64,000 nucleotides of DNA from Trematomus loennbergii (lineage: Eukaryota; Chordata; Actinopteri; Perciformes; Nototheniidae): NCBI GenBank assembly GCA_012861695.1, contig JAAOOA010001125.1, positions 92,415-156,414 of the forward strand, read 5' to 3'. This document shows positions 19,992 to 31,762 of this stretch, piece by piece. The notes below the pieces were generated by a model, which worked only from the letters and a program-made list of their open reading frames with translations, ran no database searches and had not been told where the DNA came from. Position 1 is the stretch's first letter. Every line of letters begins with the position of its first letter. The translations under genes and the position numbers were made by a program.

Positions 19992-21794
19992 CAGATAGTG
20001 GTCTGCAGGAGGTTTTAGATGAACATAGGCTCAGTCTGAGGAGGAGATGTGAACGTGTGACTGAAGGAACTGATGAAAGTGAAACCCTCCTCAACAGGAT
20101 CTTCACTGAGCTCTATATCACACAAGGCCAGAGTGAAGAGGTTAATACCCAACATGAGGTGAGGCAGCTGGAGACAGCTTCCAAGAAGAAGCCCCTCCAT
20201 GACACTCCAATCAAGTGCCAGGACATCTTTAAAGCCTTACCTGACCAACAGACTCACATCAGAGCGGTCCTGACCAACGGAGTCGCTGGAGTTGGAAAAA
20301 CCTTCTCAGTGCAGAAGTTCACTCTGGACTGGGCCGAGGGTTTGGAAAACCAAGATGTCAGTCTGGTGATCCCGCTCTCCTTCAGGGAGCTGAACCTGAT
20401 CAAAGGTGAGCAGTACAGTCTTCTCAGGCTGCTTCATGTTTTCCATCCAACCTTACAGAAGGTCACAGCAGAGCAGCTGGCTGTCTGTAAAGTGCTGCTC
20501 ATCTTTGACGGCCTGGATGAAAGCAGACTTTCTCTGGATTTCAGAAACAAGAAGGTTGTGTCTGATGTCTCACAGCAGTCCTCAGTCAACGTGCTGCTGA
20601 CAAACCTCATCAGGGGAAGCTGCTTCCCTCGGCTCTCGTCTGGATAACTTCCAGACCTGCAGCGGCCAATCAGATCCCTCCTGAGTGTGTGGACAGGGTA
20701 ACAGAAGTTCGAGGCTTCACTGACGCCCAGAAGGAGGAGTACTTCAGGAGGAGATCGAGTGATGAAGACCTGTCCAGCAGAATCATCTCTCACATCAAGA
20801 GCTCCAGGAGCCTCCACATCATGTGTCTGATCCCAGTCTTCTGCTGGATCACTGCTGCAGTTCTGGACCACATGTTGACGACAGACCAGAGAGGAGAGCT
20901 GCCCAAGACCCTCACTGACATGTACTCACACTTCCTGCTGGTCCAGACCAAGAGGAAGAAGCAGAAGTATGAAGAGGGACATGAGAAGAGTCCACATCAG
21001 CTGACGGAGGCTGACAGGGCGGTTCTTCTGAAGCTGGGGAGGCTGGCGTTTGAACATCTGGAGAAAGGAAACATAATGTTCTACCAAGAAGACCTGCAGC
21101 GCTGTGGTCTTGGTGTCACCGAGGCCTTGGTGCACTCAGGAGTTTGTACAGAGATCTTCAAAAGAGAGAGTTTGATCTTCCAGAAACAGTCTACTGCTTT
21201 GTTCATCTGAGCATTCAGGAGTTTCTGGCTGCAGTCTACATGTTGCCACTGTTACACCAACAGAGACAAAGAGGTACTGAAGGACTTCCTGCAGAGAGAC
21301 TGGCCCTATAAGAACAATAAAAACAGAGATCAGGATTACCCATCACTGGATATCTTCTAAAGGGAGCCATGGAGAAATCCCTCAGAAGTAAAAATGGCCA
21401 CCTGGACCTGTTTGTCCGCTTTCTCCACGGCCTCTCTCTGGAGTCCAACCAGAGACTGTTAGGAGGCCTGCTGGGTCGCACAGACAACAGACCAGAAACC
21501 ATCCAGAGAGCCATCAGCAACCTGAAGGAGATGAGACAAAATCTCTCCTGACAGGAGCATCAACATCTTCCACTGTCTGACAGAGATGAAGGACCACTCA
21601 GTACATCAGGAGATCACAGAGTTCCTGAAGTCAGAGAACAGATCAGAGAAGGAACTCTCTGAGATCCACTGCTCTGCTCTGGCCTACATGCTGCAGATGT
21701 CAGAGGAGGTTCTGGATGAGTTGGACCTGATCAGTACAAACATCATGAGGGACGACGAGACTGATTCCAGCTGTGAGGAACTGCAGGAAGGCAA
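19992..21794 (+). pseudogene. NLR gene, FISNA-NACHT exon with several frameshifts
   Basis: This large exon encodes the FISNA region ('LSLRRRCERVTEGTDE', 'ELYITQGQSEEVNTQHEVR') and then a NACHT ATPase with Walker A 'GVAGVGKT' (20279-20302) and Walker B 'LLIFDGLDE' (20495-20521). It continues into '[19 protein letters not shown]' and the winged-helix region. Such proteins are cytosolic immune receptors. The family frame is broken at the G-run 20613-20616 (one base short), near 21190 (one base lost), near 21243 (one base extra), near 21357, near 21540 and near 21756. Each frame resumes family-like sequence at once, so these are single-base events. The donor (gcaagtaagt, 21791-21800) also looks one G short of the usual AG/gtaagt. 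Either a pseudogene or an unpolished assembly of a live gene. Confidence 0.88.
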
Positions 21795-21800
21795 GTAAGT

Positions 21801-22286
21801 CCAGATGTGATTAACTTTATAAACTAATGTGGATCAGGAGTTTAATTATTCAAATAAACACTATAACATTTCTGCTGTTTAAATACTGAGAGCAAAATAA
21901 ACCAACACTGTTCTTCTATTTATTTATAATAATAGTTAAACTGAAGCGTTCTCTCTTCATATTGAGTGATGGAGGCGACATGTCAAACACATGAAGGACT
22001 TAGAGGTTTCTCAGCATGTGATCACACCACACAGCAGGACTTACAGTTATCAGTTATTATTACTTTCTAGTCGTTTCTTTATCATTAAACACACACATTT
22101 TTAGACATGTGATCAGATCACACTGACAACACATTCAACTCTATTATTATATATTATTATATGTAAAATGGACTAATAGCAAATCTCAATCAGAACATAT
22201 GTCAAATATTATTTTCATCAAATGCTTGAGGTCATTATGTTTCCTCTTTTTTTTTAACACATGTTGTAATATATGTGTTATTATAG
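21801..22286. other. NLR intron, no TE recognised
   Basis: AT-rich intron between the NACHT exon and the first LRR exon, ending in a T-rich tract and 'ttattatag'. No gene or repeat is recognised. Confidence 0.7.
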
Positions 22287-22460
22287 ACTTACTCGCTGTG
22301 GACTCTCAGACACTCTCTGTGAAGTCGTGGCCTCAGCTCTGAAGTCTGACCCCTCCCATCTGAGAGATCTGAACCTGGGTAGCAACGATCTGCAGGATTC
22401 AGGAGTGGAGCTGCTGAGTTCTGGACTAAAGAGTCCAAACTGCAGACTGGAGGCTCTCAG
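22287..22460 (+). pseudogene. NLR gene, leucine-rich-repeat exon 1
   Basis: 174-bp exon between 'attatag' and 'gtcagttc'. It encodes one ribonuclease-inhibitor-type LRR pair: '[18 protein letters not shown]', then '[19 protein letters not shown]'. The exon length of 58 codons and the repeated splice signals fit the modular one-exon-per-LRR layout of fish NLRs. The exon itself has no stop or frameshift. It needs two bases from the preceding exon. Confidence 0.88.
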
Positions 22461-23021
22461 GTCAGTTCACTGACTGAACTTCATCTGTTTATCATTTTCT
22501 GAATTTGAAAAAAAGACATTTAAATTATTTTTTCCATTTTTGCTAATGACTGAATATTGATCAGAATAACAAAGAGAAGGTGAATGTGTGAGGGAGAGTG
22601 TTTGAGCTTCCACAGACTCACACTGCTCCATGAGTCAGTGCAGATGCTGTCAGTACTGATGAGCTGTGAGGGAGATGAAGGAGTTGTTAAACATCTGATC
22701 AAAGTTAAAGTTCCACATTATCAGTGGATTGTTTCTACATCATCTCTGACATTAAAGGTCTCCTACCATGTAAAATGCACTTTTTGATATATTTTCTACA
22801 TCAACATGTGTCCCCGGTTAGGAGACTCACAAAGTGTCAGGAAATAAAACCCTCTCTCTTTTCCTCCGTACCCACATCTCTAAAAACGGGGGGAAAACGG
22901 AGCTGATCCAGATTTGCTGCGTCATGACGACATTACTCAAATGTGGGCGAGCTTTACACCCACGGGCCAATCAGAAACGTTGCTGTCAGAAACAATGAGA
23001 CGTGTTCTGGAAGTAATATGG

Positions 23022-23411
23022 GCCGTTTCTCAATCGCGAGGATGCTGGCTTGGTAGCACAGCCGAGCCGAGCATCTTGCTTCAGAAGCTAGGCAAGAATT
23101 CTTCCTGGCATTCGGAAAACAAAGAGTGGAACAGGCTAGCAAGTGTGCAGGTGTGCGTCATATGAGAGGCCCCGCCTTACATCTTCCGCCACAGATTTGG
23201 GGAAATTGGTCCATGCGCAAAGCATTGTGGGGATTTTAAGGACGCGAAGTCTACCCATGTGCAGCCTTGAAATTTCCCCAAACCAAGGACGCGGCCTTGG
23301 TGGAATTCCAAGTATGCTGGAGATTGGAACAGTCCTTCGGCGGCACTCGATGACGTAGCATCCTTGAAATATTGGCTTGGAAGCCAATATCCTCGCGATT
23401 GAGAAACGGCC
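23022..23411. mobile_element. Nested MITE with TIR GGCCGTTTCTCAATCGCGAG
   Basis: The left end GGCCGTTTCTCAATCGCGAG and the right end CTCGCGATTGAGAAACGGCC are perfect complements over 20 bases. The flanks share ATG (23019-23021 and 23412-23414), consistent with a 3-base TSD and a PIF/Harbinger-like origin. It is 390 bp and non-coding. Confidence 0.85.
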
Positions 23412-23821
23412 ATGGTCTGTGTTTACATTAGCATCGCTAACACTCAGAGCTAACCTGTGCTGGAGAGAGTATGTGTAAAGAAGCAGGAAATAAAAAAGAA
23501 CTCACCTTGTGGTAAACCTGAGAGAGAGAAAGAGTTTGAGCTCCATACTGTTTCAGAGATAATCCTTCATGTGGTTTGGAACATGATATGGAGTTTAATC
23601 ACGGCAGCATTTAGCTGAGTTTCTGCTGGTAATTCTGATCAGGCATTAGCTCCCCCTCCTTTTTCTTTTTCAAGCTAAGGACCCGAACCTGCTCTTCTCT
23701 AACAGCTGAAATAGAGGGATATGAGGGATTTCTAAAATGCATGATCTGTTTGGTATTTTGAGCAAAACACATCATGGAGATGTTTTTTATATATTTTTAT
23801 ATATCTGAGACCCATAATATA

Positions 23822-25764
23822 CAGATGTAGCACTCCAGATAGGACTCCACCTATTTCCTAAGAGGGCGTTGCCAAATTTCCCCATTTGTTCAATTTCAGG
23901 ATTTAACCATGAGATGGCGCTTCATTCACAAATGCACAAAGACAACTTGGTGTTGTAGAACTTAGTCTGTTTGCAATGTTGCAGCTCTGCAGTTGTGTTT
24001 GCTGAAGAGCATTTAATCACTTATTTGTTATGGTTTTCACAGGCTACTATAACGAAAAAACATCAATATTTTAGATCAAATAAAGTATATCTAATCTTAT
24101 TATCTTAATTGTAACTCAATAATATATAGTGTTTATATATTAAATAATCATAATAATAATGTAAATGTTTACACTTCTTTATTTTTTATTCTCATACTTT
24201 TACCTTTACAATAGTTTGCTTTAATATGCAGTATATTTTTTGTAATATTGTTCTGAATACTTCTTCCACCTCTGAGTTTGGACCCTGTCACTGTTTTTAA
24301 AACTTTAATTAAATGTTTGATATTTCCAGAGACCCTTTCAGACCACTGCTGAGGGGGGGGATGGGAGAGTTTTGTCATATTCCAATGGGCCATTACTTTT
24401 GAAACAAAGAGAGTCACAGCCCTGCGTTGATTTAATTGAGCTGTCGGGGGTGGGGGGTGGGGGGTGGTGAACGGTACATGGTCAATGTTTGTTTAAAAAT
24501 GTTTGCAGTCGCGAAAGCTCTAAGCCAATTGGACATGGACAAAAAAAAGGATCAGTCTATGTGTCGAGGGGGAACTAGAGACACCCCTCTGCCTTTACAA
24601 CCATGGTCCGTTCTGACAGCGCTCAGCTCTCTGCTGCAGAGAGGAAGAGAAGATCACTGCTCTAAACAAAGTCAAAAATCGTACATCCAAACGGAATAAA
24701 TATAATTAATTATTATTAATACGTTAAGTCTTGTTCATTGTTTTTCACTTTTATTAAATGTTTGATATTTCCGGCACAGACCTTTTCATACCGGCAAAGC
24801 GCGATAGAAACAACAGGAACTGCGACAGCATAAATATGCAATCACAAACCTACAGTTAAACGTTACTGCTGGAGAAGAGAGATCACAGGGGGGTGGGAGA
24901 TCACAGCCTCCAGCTTGGTGGGAGAGCTTTGGCTGATTGGCCATTAGGTGTGTAAACAAAGAGAGTCACACACAGCCCCCGCTGATCAGCTGAACACCTG
25001 AGAGCTGCAGAGTTTCATTCAGACTATTTAAAAAAACAACGGTCTAATTTCATCATTGCACAACAATGAACTCAATGTGTGATTGTTATAGAAGTAATAT
25101 TAAACACTAATAATACAGTAAACTATTAACACTGTACATATTCTTGTTTGCCCGTGGGGAGATGACGAGGCTCCATTAAAAATAAATATTTTTAGTGAAT
25201 TACTGAGTTTAGGCACGTTAATAACGTTTTAATTAAGTTGACTACGGCAAATTCATGATTGTTAGTGCTTTCATGTAAATTCGGCAAACATATGATACAT
25301 TAAATGATCGTGAGGATGATTAAAAATCGTTTGTTTGAGCCGGGCTGGATCTCCTGATGAAAAAACAAACCGATTGCTTTTGTATAGTTGTAGTACGCCA
25401 ACGTGGATTAAACAACATTATTTTGTTGAATAAAAACATGGTGATGTTATGTAAATGATTACATGTCTCTTATTTATCACAGAATATGATCCTATGCGTG
25501 ACATATGGATCTTAAGAAATAACCGCTTTATCAGATACCTGTAGATCAGCTGTTTATTTCACATGAGTTCCAGTGTGGCAGCTTTTTAATCACTGCTCCC
25601 CCTGGTGGATCAATGATCCATTGCAGCTGGTTTCATTATAATTTAATTTATTTATCAAGGGGGCGTATCAAGTCATGCGGGGGTTTTCCTTTCAGCGAGG
25701 GCCCACCCCGTGCAGATCACGGTCCCACATGGGTAGGGGCTTCCGAAATGAGGAGCTACATCTG
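23822..25764. mobile_element. Family A TA-flanked element, copy 2 (least interrupted)
   Basis: The left end CAGATGTAGCACTCC follows TA, and the right end GAGCTACATCTG precedes TA. It is 1943 bp. It serves as the reference for family A in this window: its 5' part matches copy 3 (28502-29400) and the inverse of 15640-15940, and its 3' part matches 35290-36263 and the inverse of 8579-9045. Its continuous sequence near 25300 is the empty site for the family D insertion in copy 1. No coding capacity is recognised; short ORFs near 24436-24699 look accidental. Confidence 0.88.
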
Positions 25765-25891
25765 TATGCCTAAAAATAGCATGATAGGAGACCTTTAAAA
25801 CCCTGTTTAACTCTGAACAGATTATTAAACCTGGAGTTATTTCAAACAGGAACATTGTTTTCTAAAGTTACATCATGTTTTCTTTATTCAG

Positions 25892-26062
25892 TCTGAGGTG
25901 GTGCAGTTTGTCAGAGATCAGCTGTTCTGCTCTGATCTCAGCTCTGAAGTCCAACATCCATCTGAGACATCTGGACCTGGGTTACAACGATCTGCAGGAT
26001 TCAGGAGTGGAGCTGCTGAGAGATCTTCTGGAGAGTCCAGACTGCAGACTGGAGACTCTCAG
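25892..26062 (+). pseudogene. NLR gene, leucine-rich-repeat exon 2
   Basis: 171-bp exon between 'tctttattcag' and 'gtcagttcac'. It encodes '[18 protein letters not shown]', then '[19 protein letters not shown]' and '[11 protein letters not shown]'. Same LRR type and exon phase as its neighbours. It is open throughout. Confidence 0.88.
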
Positions 26063-26456
26063 GTCAGTTCACTGACTCTCTGTTACTGCTGGAGATCTCA
26101 TGTTTCATTAGTTATTCAACCTGATTCTTCTACATCATTAACTTACATCCATACATTTGTAAATGTTCTTTTATTCATACTTTCATTTGTAGGTACTAAA
26201 GTAAGAACTGCAGAGATAAATGTTGACTGATTCTTAAAGGAACTGTAATAGATGTTAGTTGTTAAAAGTAAATATATGTTTTAATATTTAGTAAACGATA
26301 ACGTCTGAATAAAGTTCATCTGAAGTAATATTAATTTTACAGGATAAAGTTGACTTTCTGAAGAAGACATATGTTTTTGTTCCCATTCATTTCAATGTTG
26401 AGTAACACATCTGATTATAAACTGATTTTCATCCTCATCATGTTTTCTTTATTCAG

Positions 26457-26627
26457 ACTGGTTAACTGCAGTTTGTCAGGGATCAGCTGTTCTGCTCTGG
26501 CCTCAGCTCTGAAGTCCAACATCAATCTGAGAGTTCTGAACCTGAGTGACAATGCTCTAAAGGATTCAGGAGTGAAGCTGCTGAGAGATCTTCTGGAGAG
26601 TCCAGACTGCAGACTGGAGACCCTCAG
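26457..26627 (+). pseudogene. NLR gene, leucine-rich-repeat exon 3
   Basis: 171-bp exon between 'tctttattcag' and 'gtcagtaagg'. It encodes '[18 protein letters not shown]', then '[19 protein letters not shown]' and '[11 protein letters not shown]'. High similarity to LRR exon 2, including the intronic 'catgttttctttattcag' before both, suggests tandem duplication of the exon with its splice site. Confidence 0.88.
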
Positions 26628-26722
26628 GTCAGTAAGGGGTCTCTGCTGGTTCAGCAGGATTGTATTAAACACAGGGAGGCGTTTCTCTCACTGGGGAATT
26701 ACAACAGATCAGTGATGTTACC

Positions 26723-27279
26723 CAGGGCCGTCCCTGGCCAATTTGGGGCCCCAAGCAACATTGTGAGATGAGCATCACCATGAAATGTGCAAATTGACAT
26801 AAAAATGAATAAAAGGGGAAAAAATGCTCCATGTTTTTTAGGCTGTAAACTTGAACTGTTATGTAAGCCAACTAGACAGACAGTTTACCACTCTTCCTCC
26901 TGTACATTAGCAGATAAAAGGCATAAAATACTTGAATGAATGGTAAATACAGAATGCTGGAAATAACTGCATCTCGGACTGAAACTGTCTTTTCGCCACA
27001 TCTCTTCACCTGCACTAGTGGCCGTATCAAAGCCGTGATTGGTCAGATGTCGATTCATTGCAACGGTTTCGGGTTACAGACGTGCTCCCCTTGTCACCTC
27101 TCACTCTCGCGTGTCAGCGGGGGGGAGGGGGGGGGGTGCGCAGAGAACTGCGCTGAGAACTGCGCACAAGCCGAGCACATAAGCCGAGCTCATAAGCCGA
27201 GGCCCCCTGCGCGAGGCCCCCTGCGCAATGTGAGGCCCCATGCAGCCTGCATGATCGGCCTGTAGGGAGGACGGCCTTG
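26723..27279. mobile_element. hAT MITE with 8-bp TSD ATGTTACC
   Basis: The ends CAGGGCCGTCC and GGACGGCCTTG are inverted, and the exact 8-base direct repeat ATGTTACC lies at 26715-26722 and 27280-27287. It is 557 bp with a GC-rich right half, and lies in the NLR intron after LRR exon 3. Confidence 0.92.
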
Positions 27280-27441
27280 ATGTTACCCACTGACTGCAGG
27301 CTCTTTCATTCTTCCATCAACTATAGAAGGCCAGCTGAAAATGCAAAGCCACACTTTAGTAATCAACTCTCTAACAGACGGGGTTTTACAGAAGAGTGGG
27401 AAAGGTGGTCTGTTCTTATGGGATGTTTTTAGTTTCTAGCC

Positions 27442-27977
27442 CAGGGGTGTCCAAACTGCGGCCCTCAGAATCGGCCCTCAGCAAATTCTGAAAGTATAAT
27501 GAAATATGACCCACAAATGAAACTTGTGCTTGTCTTGTATTGTACTTCTTAAATATATATGTACACATATATTACACAGTAGTATTCATGTGTTAATAAG
27601 AGCCCACCTTTAAAATAAATTCACTCAATTAAAGCTGAAAACATTTCCTAACAAATCTAACTTGATAAGAAAAAAGCCCAATAACTTATTTTTATAACAG
27701 GCATGAAATAAACCCTTCATATTTCCTGTGATTATAATCAATCTGAAGCTCCTGCTTTAAGGAATGAGCTGCTAACAGAATAAAGTAAACCCTCTGGAGA
27801 GCTGAGAGCTGTTTTGTTTCTTAAAGCATCTTCAAGTAACAAGCATCCTTTACTTTCCTTTGATTGAGTTTCCTGACTTATAACTGAACTCATGAGGCAG
27901 TAAACCTCTAGAGAGGGGCCCAGACCTTTATATATTTTTCTGTATGTGGCCCTCGGTGAAAAGGTTTGGATCCCCAG
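27442..27977. mobile_element. hAT MITE with 8-bp TSD TTCTAGCC/TTCTAGAC
   Basis: The left end CAGGGGTGTCCAAACTGCGG and the right end GGTTTGGATCCCCAG are imperfect inverted repeats. The flanks TTCTAGCC (27434-27441) and TTCTAGAC (27978-27985) match at 7 of 8 positions. It is 536 bp, non-coding, and in the same NLR intron. Confidence 0.85.
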
Positions 27978-28156
27978 TTCTAGACCAATGACTGGTTACT
28001 TCCTGTCATGCAGCTGAGAACTGTGGCAGTCGTAGTGTTTGCAGAGAAGATATGATGGGATGTAAAGCATGAGATCAGGACTCTGAAGCTGACTCAAAGA
28101 ACTAACACTTATTTTAAACTGGATCTTAAACAGTTGGATTGTGTTCATCCTTACAG

Positions 28157-28344
28157 GATCAGAGATGATGAGCTGATCAGAGCCACGATCCAGAAGACCT
28201 GTGAGTACTGAAACCATATCCTCCATTCATCAAGATAGTAAACTCTTTAATGGAGCGTGACCTCAGAGGAAAACTACACTCTTCATTATTCTCTCTCTCT
28301 CTCCTTCTCCTCTCAGGTGACAGGAAGTGAAGACACACAGAAAG
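28157..28344 (+). pseudogene. NLR gene, two short 3' exons
   Basis: A 44-base exon (28157-28200; 'ttacag' before, 'gtgagt' after) and a 28-base exon (28317-28344; 'tctcag' before, 'gtgaga' after) follow the LRR exons in the same orientation. The first carries 'IRDDELIRATIQKT'-type sequence. Such short linkers usually lead to a B30.2/SPRY exon in this family, but none is seen before the family A insertion at 28502 or anywhere further in the window. The exon calls rest on splice signals only. Confidence 0.5.
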
Positions 28345-31190
28345 GTGAGAGGTCGTACCGTGTGAAGTTTATTTATTGAGGTTTCAACACTTAATTAAAA
28401 TGTAGTTATTGCTCAGTGTTTTTCTGGTGTTCCAGACAAATCTGCAAGCTCAGGTTTTCTTTGTTCTCAGTTTATTCATCACGGGGCGAGTTTGAGACGT
28501 ACAAATGTAGCACTCCAGATAGGACTCCACCCAGCGGATTCCAACCGAAAACCCAGCGGATCCCAGTGGCTGGGGCTGTTGCCAAATTGCTAAGAGGGCG
28601 TTGCCAAATTTCTCCATTTGTTCAATTACAGGATTTAACCATGAGATGGCGCTTCATTCACAAATACACAAAGACAACTGGGTGTTGTAGGCCTTAGTTT
28701 GTTTGCAATGTTGCAGCTCTGCAGTTGTGTTTGCTGAATACTGTAGCATTTAATCACTTATTTGTTATGGTTTTCACAGGCTGCTATAATGAAAAAACAT
28801 CAATATTTTAGATCAAATAAAGTATATCTTCTTATTATCTTAATTGTATTTCAATAATATATAGTCTTTATATATTAAATAATCATAATAATAATATAAA
28901 TGTTTACACTTATACTCATACTTTTACCTTTACAATAGTTTGCTTTAATATGCAGTATATTTTTTGTAATATTGTTGTGGTGTACACAGTACAGTAGATC
29001 GAAGTAAATCAACTCATACATTATCACGTATTATACAGTAATGTTTTGTATTATTAAGTAATATCATACATTAACCCCATTATAGCAGATGCCACATTGA
29101 ATGGATGAACACATTTATGCATCAATAATTACAACGGAGTATTTCTAAATATAAGTTGTACAAATTATATGTATTTAATACTAATAACATAATGATTCAT
29201 TTTACTTTCGGATGATAATACTTTTCACTTGGGCTATTGACAATTTTGAATGCAGGACATTTGCTTCTAACACGTCTTTTTACCTAGGTAAATAATCGGA
29301 ATACTTCTTCCACCTCGGATTTTAACCCGTCACTGTTTTTAAAACTTTAATTAAATGTTTGATATTTCCAGAGACCCTTTCAGACCGGCAATGCTGCCCT
29401 GCATGTAATTCCGATTGTCCATCGGAATGTCACAAAAAATCAAAAGTCTCCCATCCCCCTTGGGAGACTTTCTCCACACACATCCGTTTTTCAATTATTT
29501 GAAACATAGGCTACTATCTCTTGTTAACAGAGGGGGGATGGTAGAGCTTTGTCACACCGATGATGGCCGACAGACCCTTTCAGGGTTAATGAATAGTGGA
29601 TAGGAGAATTCAAAAGGATTTAGGAGAAGAGACTGCAGTGCTTTGAGAATCCGGCTGCACTTACACTATCGACCTATTTATGATGCGCCAGCGGACGTCA
29701 TGAATATGCGTCTGCTGCTGTGGGGAAACCATAGTTTTTCTATACAGCGGACTACATGATGTATAATAAGAACACAACAACCCAGCGCCGTATTCTATCC
29801 AGATACTTTGCACCGCGCTCCCACTTGTTGTACCTGGCAGAGCAAGAAACACTCCAGCCTTTTATTTAAACTTGTTTAAAACATATCTAAATAAATATGT
29901 GTGTCCCGGGCAGGGCCGGCCCTAGGCACTGGTGAACTAGCCGGTCGCCTAGAGCACCAGATCTGGAGGGGCGCTGCGCTGGGAGAAAAAATAAAGTAAA
30001 CCCTCTGGAGAGCTAAATAATAATAACAATTATAAAAATAATAATTTAAAAAAGAAATCATTAATTAATTTTAAATTTTTATTCTGCCTAATTTTCTGCC
30101 CTTGATGTAATACATTTACATTAATAATTGAATAAAGTAAACACCCTTTGCACCCTGGGCCGGCAACATTTTGCATTTGCCCTGTACGATGTGCGCTGTA
30201 AGTGATGAAAGTGGGGATGTTGACTTATCAGGCGCCCGCAGCTCACAGCCAAAGTGAGAGAGAGCCTCCGTGCGAGCAAGAGAGAGCATGCGCATGCATC
30301 GGTACCGCGGATTGTTCTTGGATTGAGGCTGATAACTACAGCTCAGTGAGGTAAAGGTGTTTAGATAGTTCACTTTAGTCTAAGTTATCTCAGTGGGTCT
30401 CAAACGGTTTGGTCACCATTTATGTAAACACATGTTTCCAAGGCACACCTTTATAATTATGAGGATAAATAACAACAGGTTTGAAATCATTCCAATGTGT
30501 ATAATATAGGACGGTAACCAAAAATATCGTTTAAAACTGGAGATATTAAAAAAATATGCATGAATAAATACATGTTAACTAGCTAAAATAAGATATGAAT
30601 GAATAACAAAAAATAAAATAAGTTACATTTATTTGTTATTGGCTATGGTAGGTTATTGGTTATGTTCACATACTTATTTGATTATTAAAATGTAAACCGA
30701 TCTTTTTCATATGGGTGTTTTAGAGTTGTACCCCCTAGATCAGGGGTATTCAACTAAAATTCAACGAGGTCCAGTTAGAGAAAATCTCCCCATGCAAAGG
30801 TCCGGAACTTCAAAATGTCTAACTTGCTTTATGAATTAGTGTGATATATATTGAAGTAGCCTGTAGCTTTATCAACGTCTGCATGTAATCAACTACTGAC
30901 TGCCAATCAAATAAAGAAAGTACAATTCATAAACAACAATATTTATTGTCAATTAACATTGAACTATACAGATATAGGCTACAGTCAAATACTGTGGATA
31001 TGTGTAATGTTCCTCTCGGTGCATTTAAAAATAAAATACAGAAAATAAATAAATAGCTTTTGAAAATGTGTGCATCTTAATTTTAGATAAATAAAATAAA
31101 GTGTAGCAGCAGCTTGAGTTTCTCTTTTTCTTTGTTAACCGTTTCACATCATGACTGAACAGTTTCTACGGTGGCCCGGAAGTGCAAGAC

Positions 31191-31762
31191 ACCACAGCAT
31201 TTCAGAAAACACCACAGCATTTCAGAAAACACTACAGCATTTCAGAAAACACTACAGCATTTCACAAAACGCCGCAGCATTTCACAAAACACCGCAGCAT
31301 TTCACAAAACGCCACAGCATTTCACAAAACGCCACAGCATTTCACAAAACACTACAGCATTTCACAAAACGCCACAGCATTTCACAAAACACTACAGCAT
31401 TTCACAAAACACTACAGCATTTCACAAACACTACAGCATTTCACAAAACGCCACAGCATTTCACAAAACACTACAGCATTTCACAAAACGCCACAGCATT
31501 TCACAAAACGCCGCAGCATTTCAGAAAACGCCACAGCATTTCAGAAAACGCCACAGCATTTCACAAACGCTACAGCATTTCACAAAACGCCACAGCATTT
31601 CAGAAAACACCACAGCATTTCACAAAACGCCACAGCATTTCACAAACGCTACAGCATTTCACAAAACACTACAGCATTTCACAAAACGCCACAGCATTTC
31701 ACAAAACGCTACAGCATTTCACAAAACGCCACAGCATTTCAGAAAACACCACAGCATTTCAC
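31191..31762 (+). repeat. 20-bp minisatellite, left arm
   Basis: About 29 tandem units of consensus 'accacagcatttcacaaaac', varying mainly at ACC/GCC/ACT/GCT and CAGA/CACA positions. The unit contains no stop codon in any plus-strand frame, and since 20 is not a multiple of 3, all three frames cycle through the same 20-residue peptide. The three 205-220-residue ORFs here are therefore artefacts. Confidence 0.97.

Larger units (their letters stand above)
22756..25794. mobile_element. Family E TTAA-type element holding two nested elements
   Basis: The ends AGGTCTCCTACCATG (22756) and CATGATAGGAGACCT (to 25794) form a 15-base TIR with one mismatch, flanked by TTAA at 22752-22755 and 25795-25798. 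It sits inside the NLR intron between LRR exons 1 and 2. Two insertions are nested in it: a MITE at 23022-23411 and family A copy 2 at 23822-25764. Without them it would be about 0.7 kb. No transposase is seen. Confidence 0.9.

Noticed and set aside
20434..20871. 145-residue minus-strand ORF
   Set aside because: Antisense of the NACHT exon; no domain.
22914..23413. ORFs on both strands near 23.0-23.4 kb
   Set aside because: They cover the inverted ends of the nested MITE at 23022-23411 and have no recognised domain.
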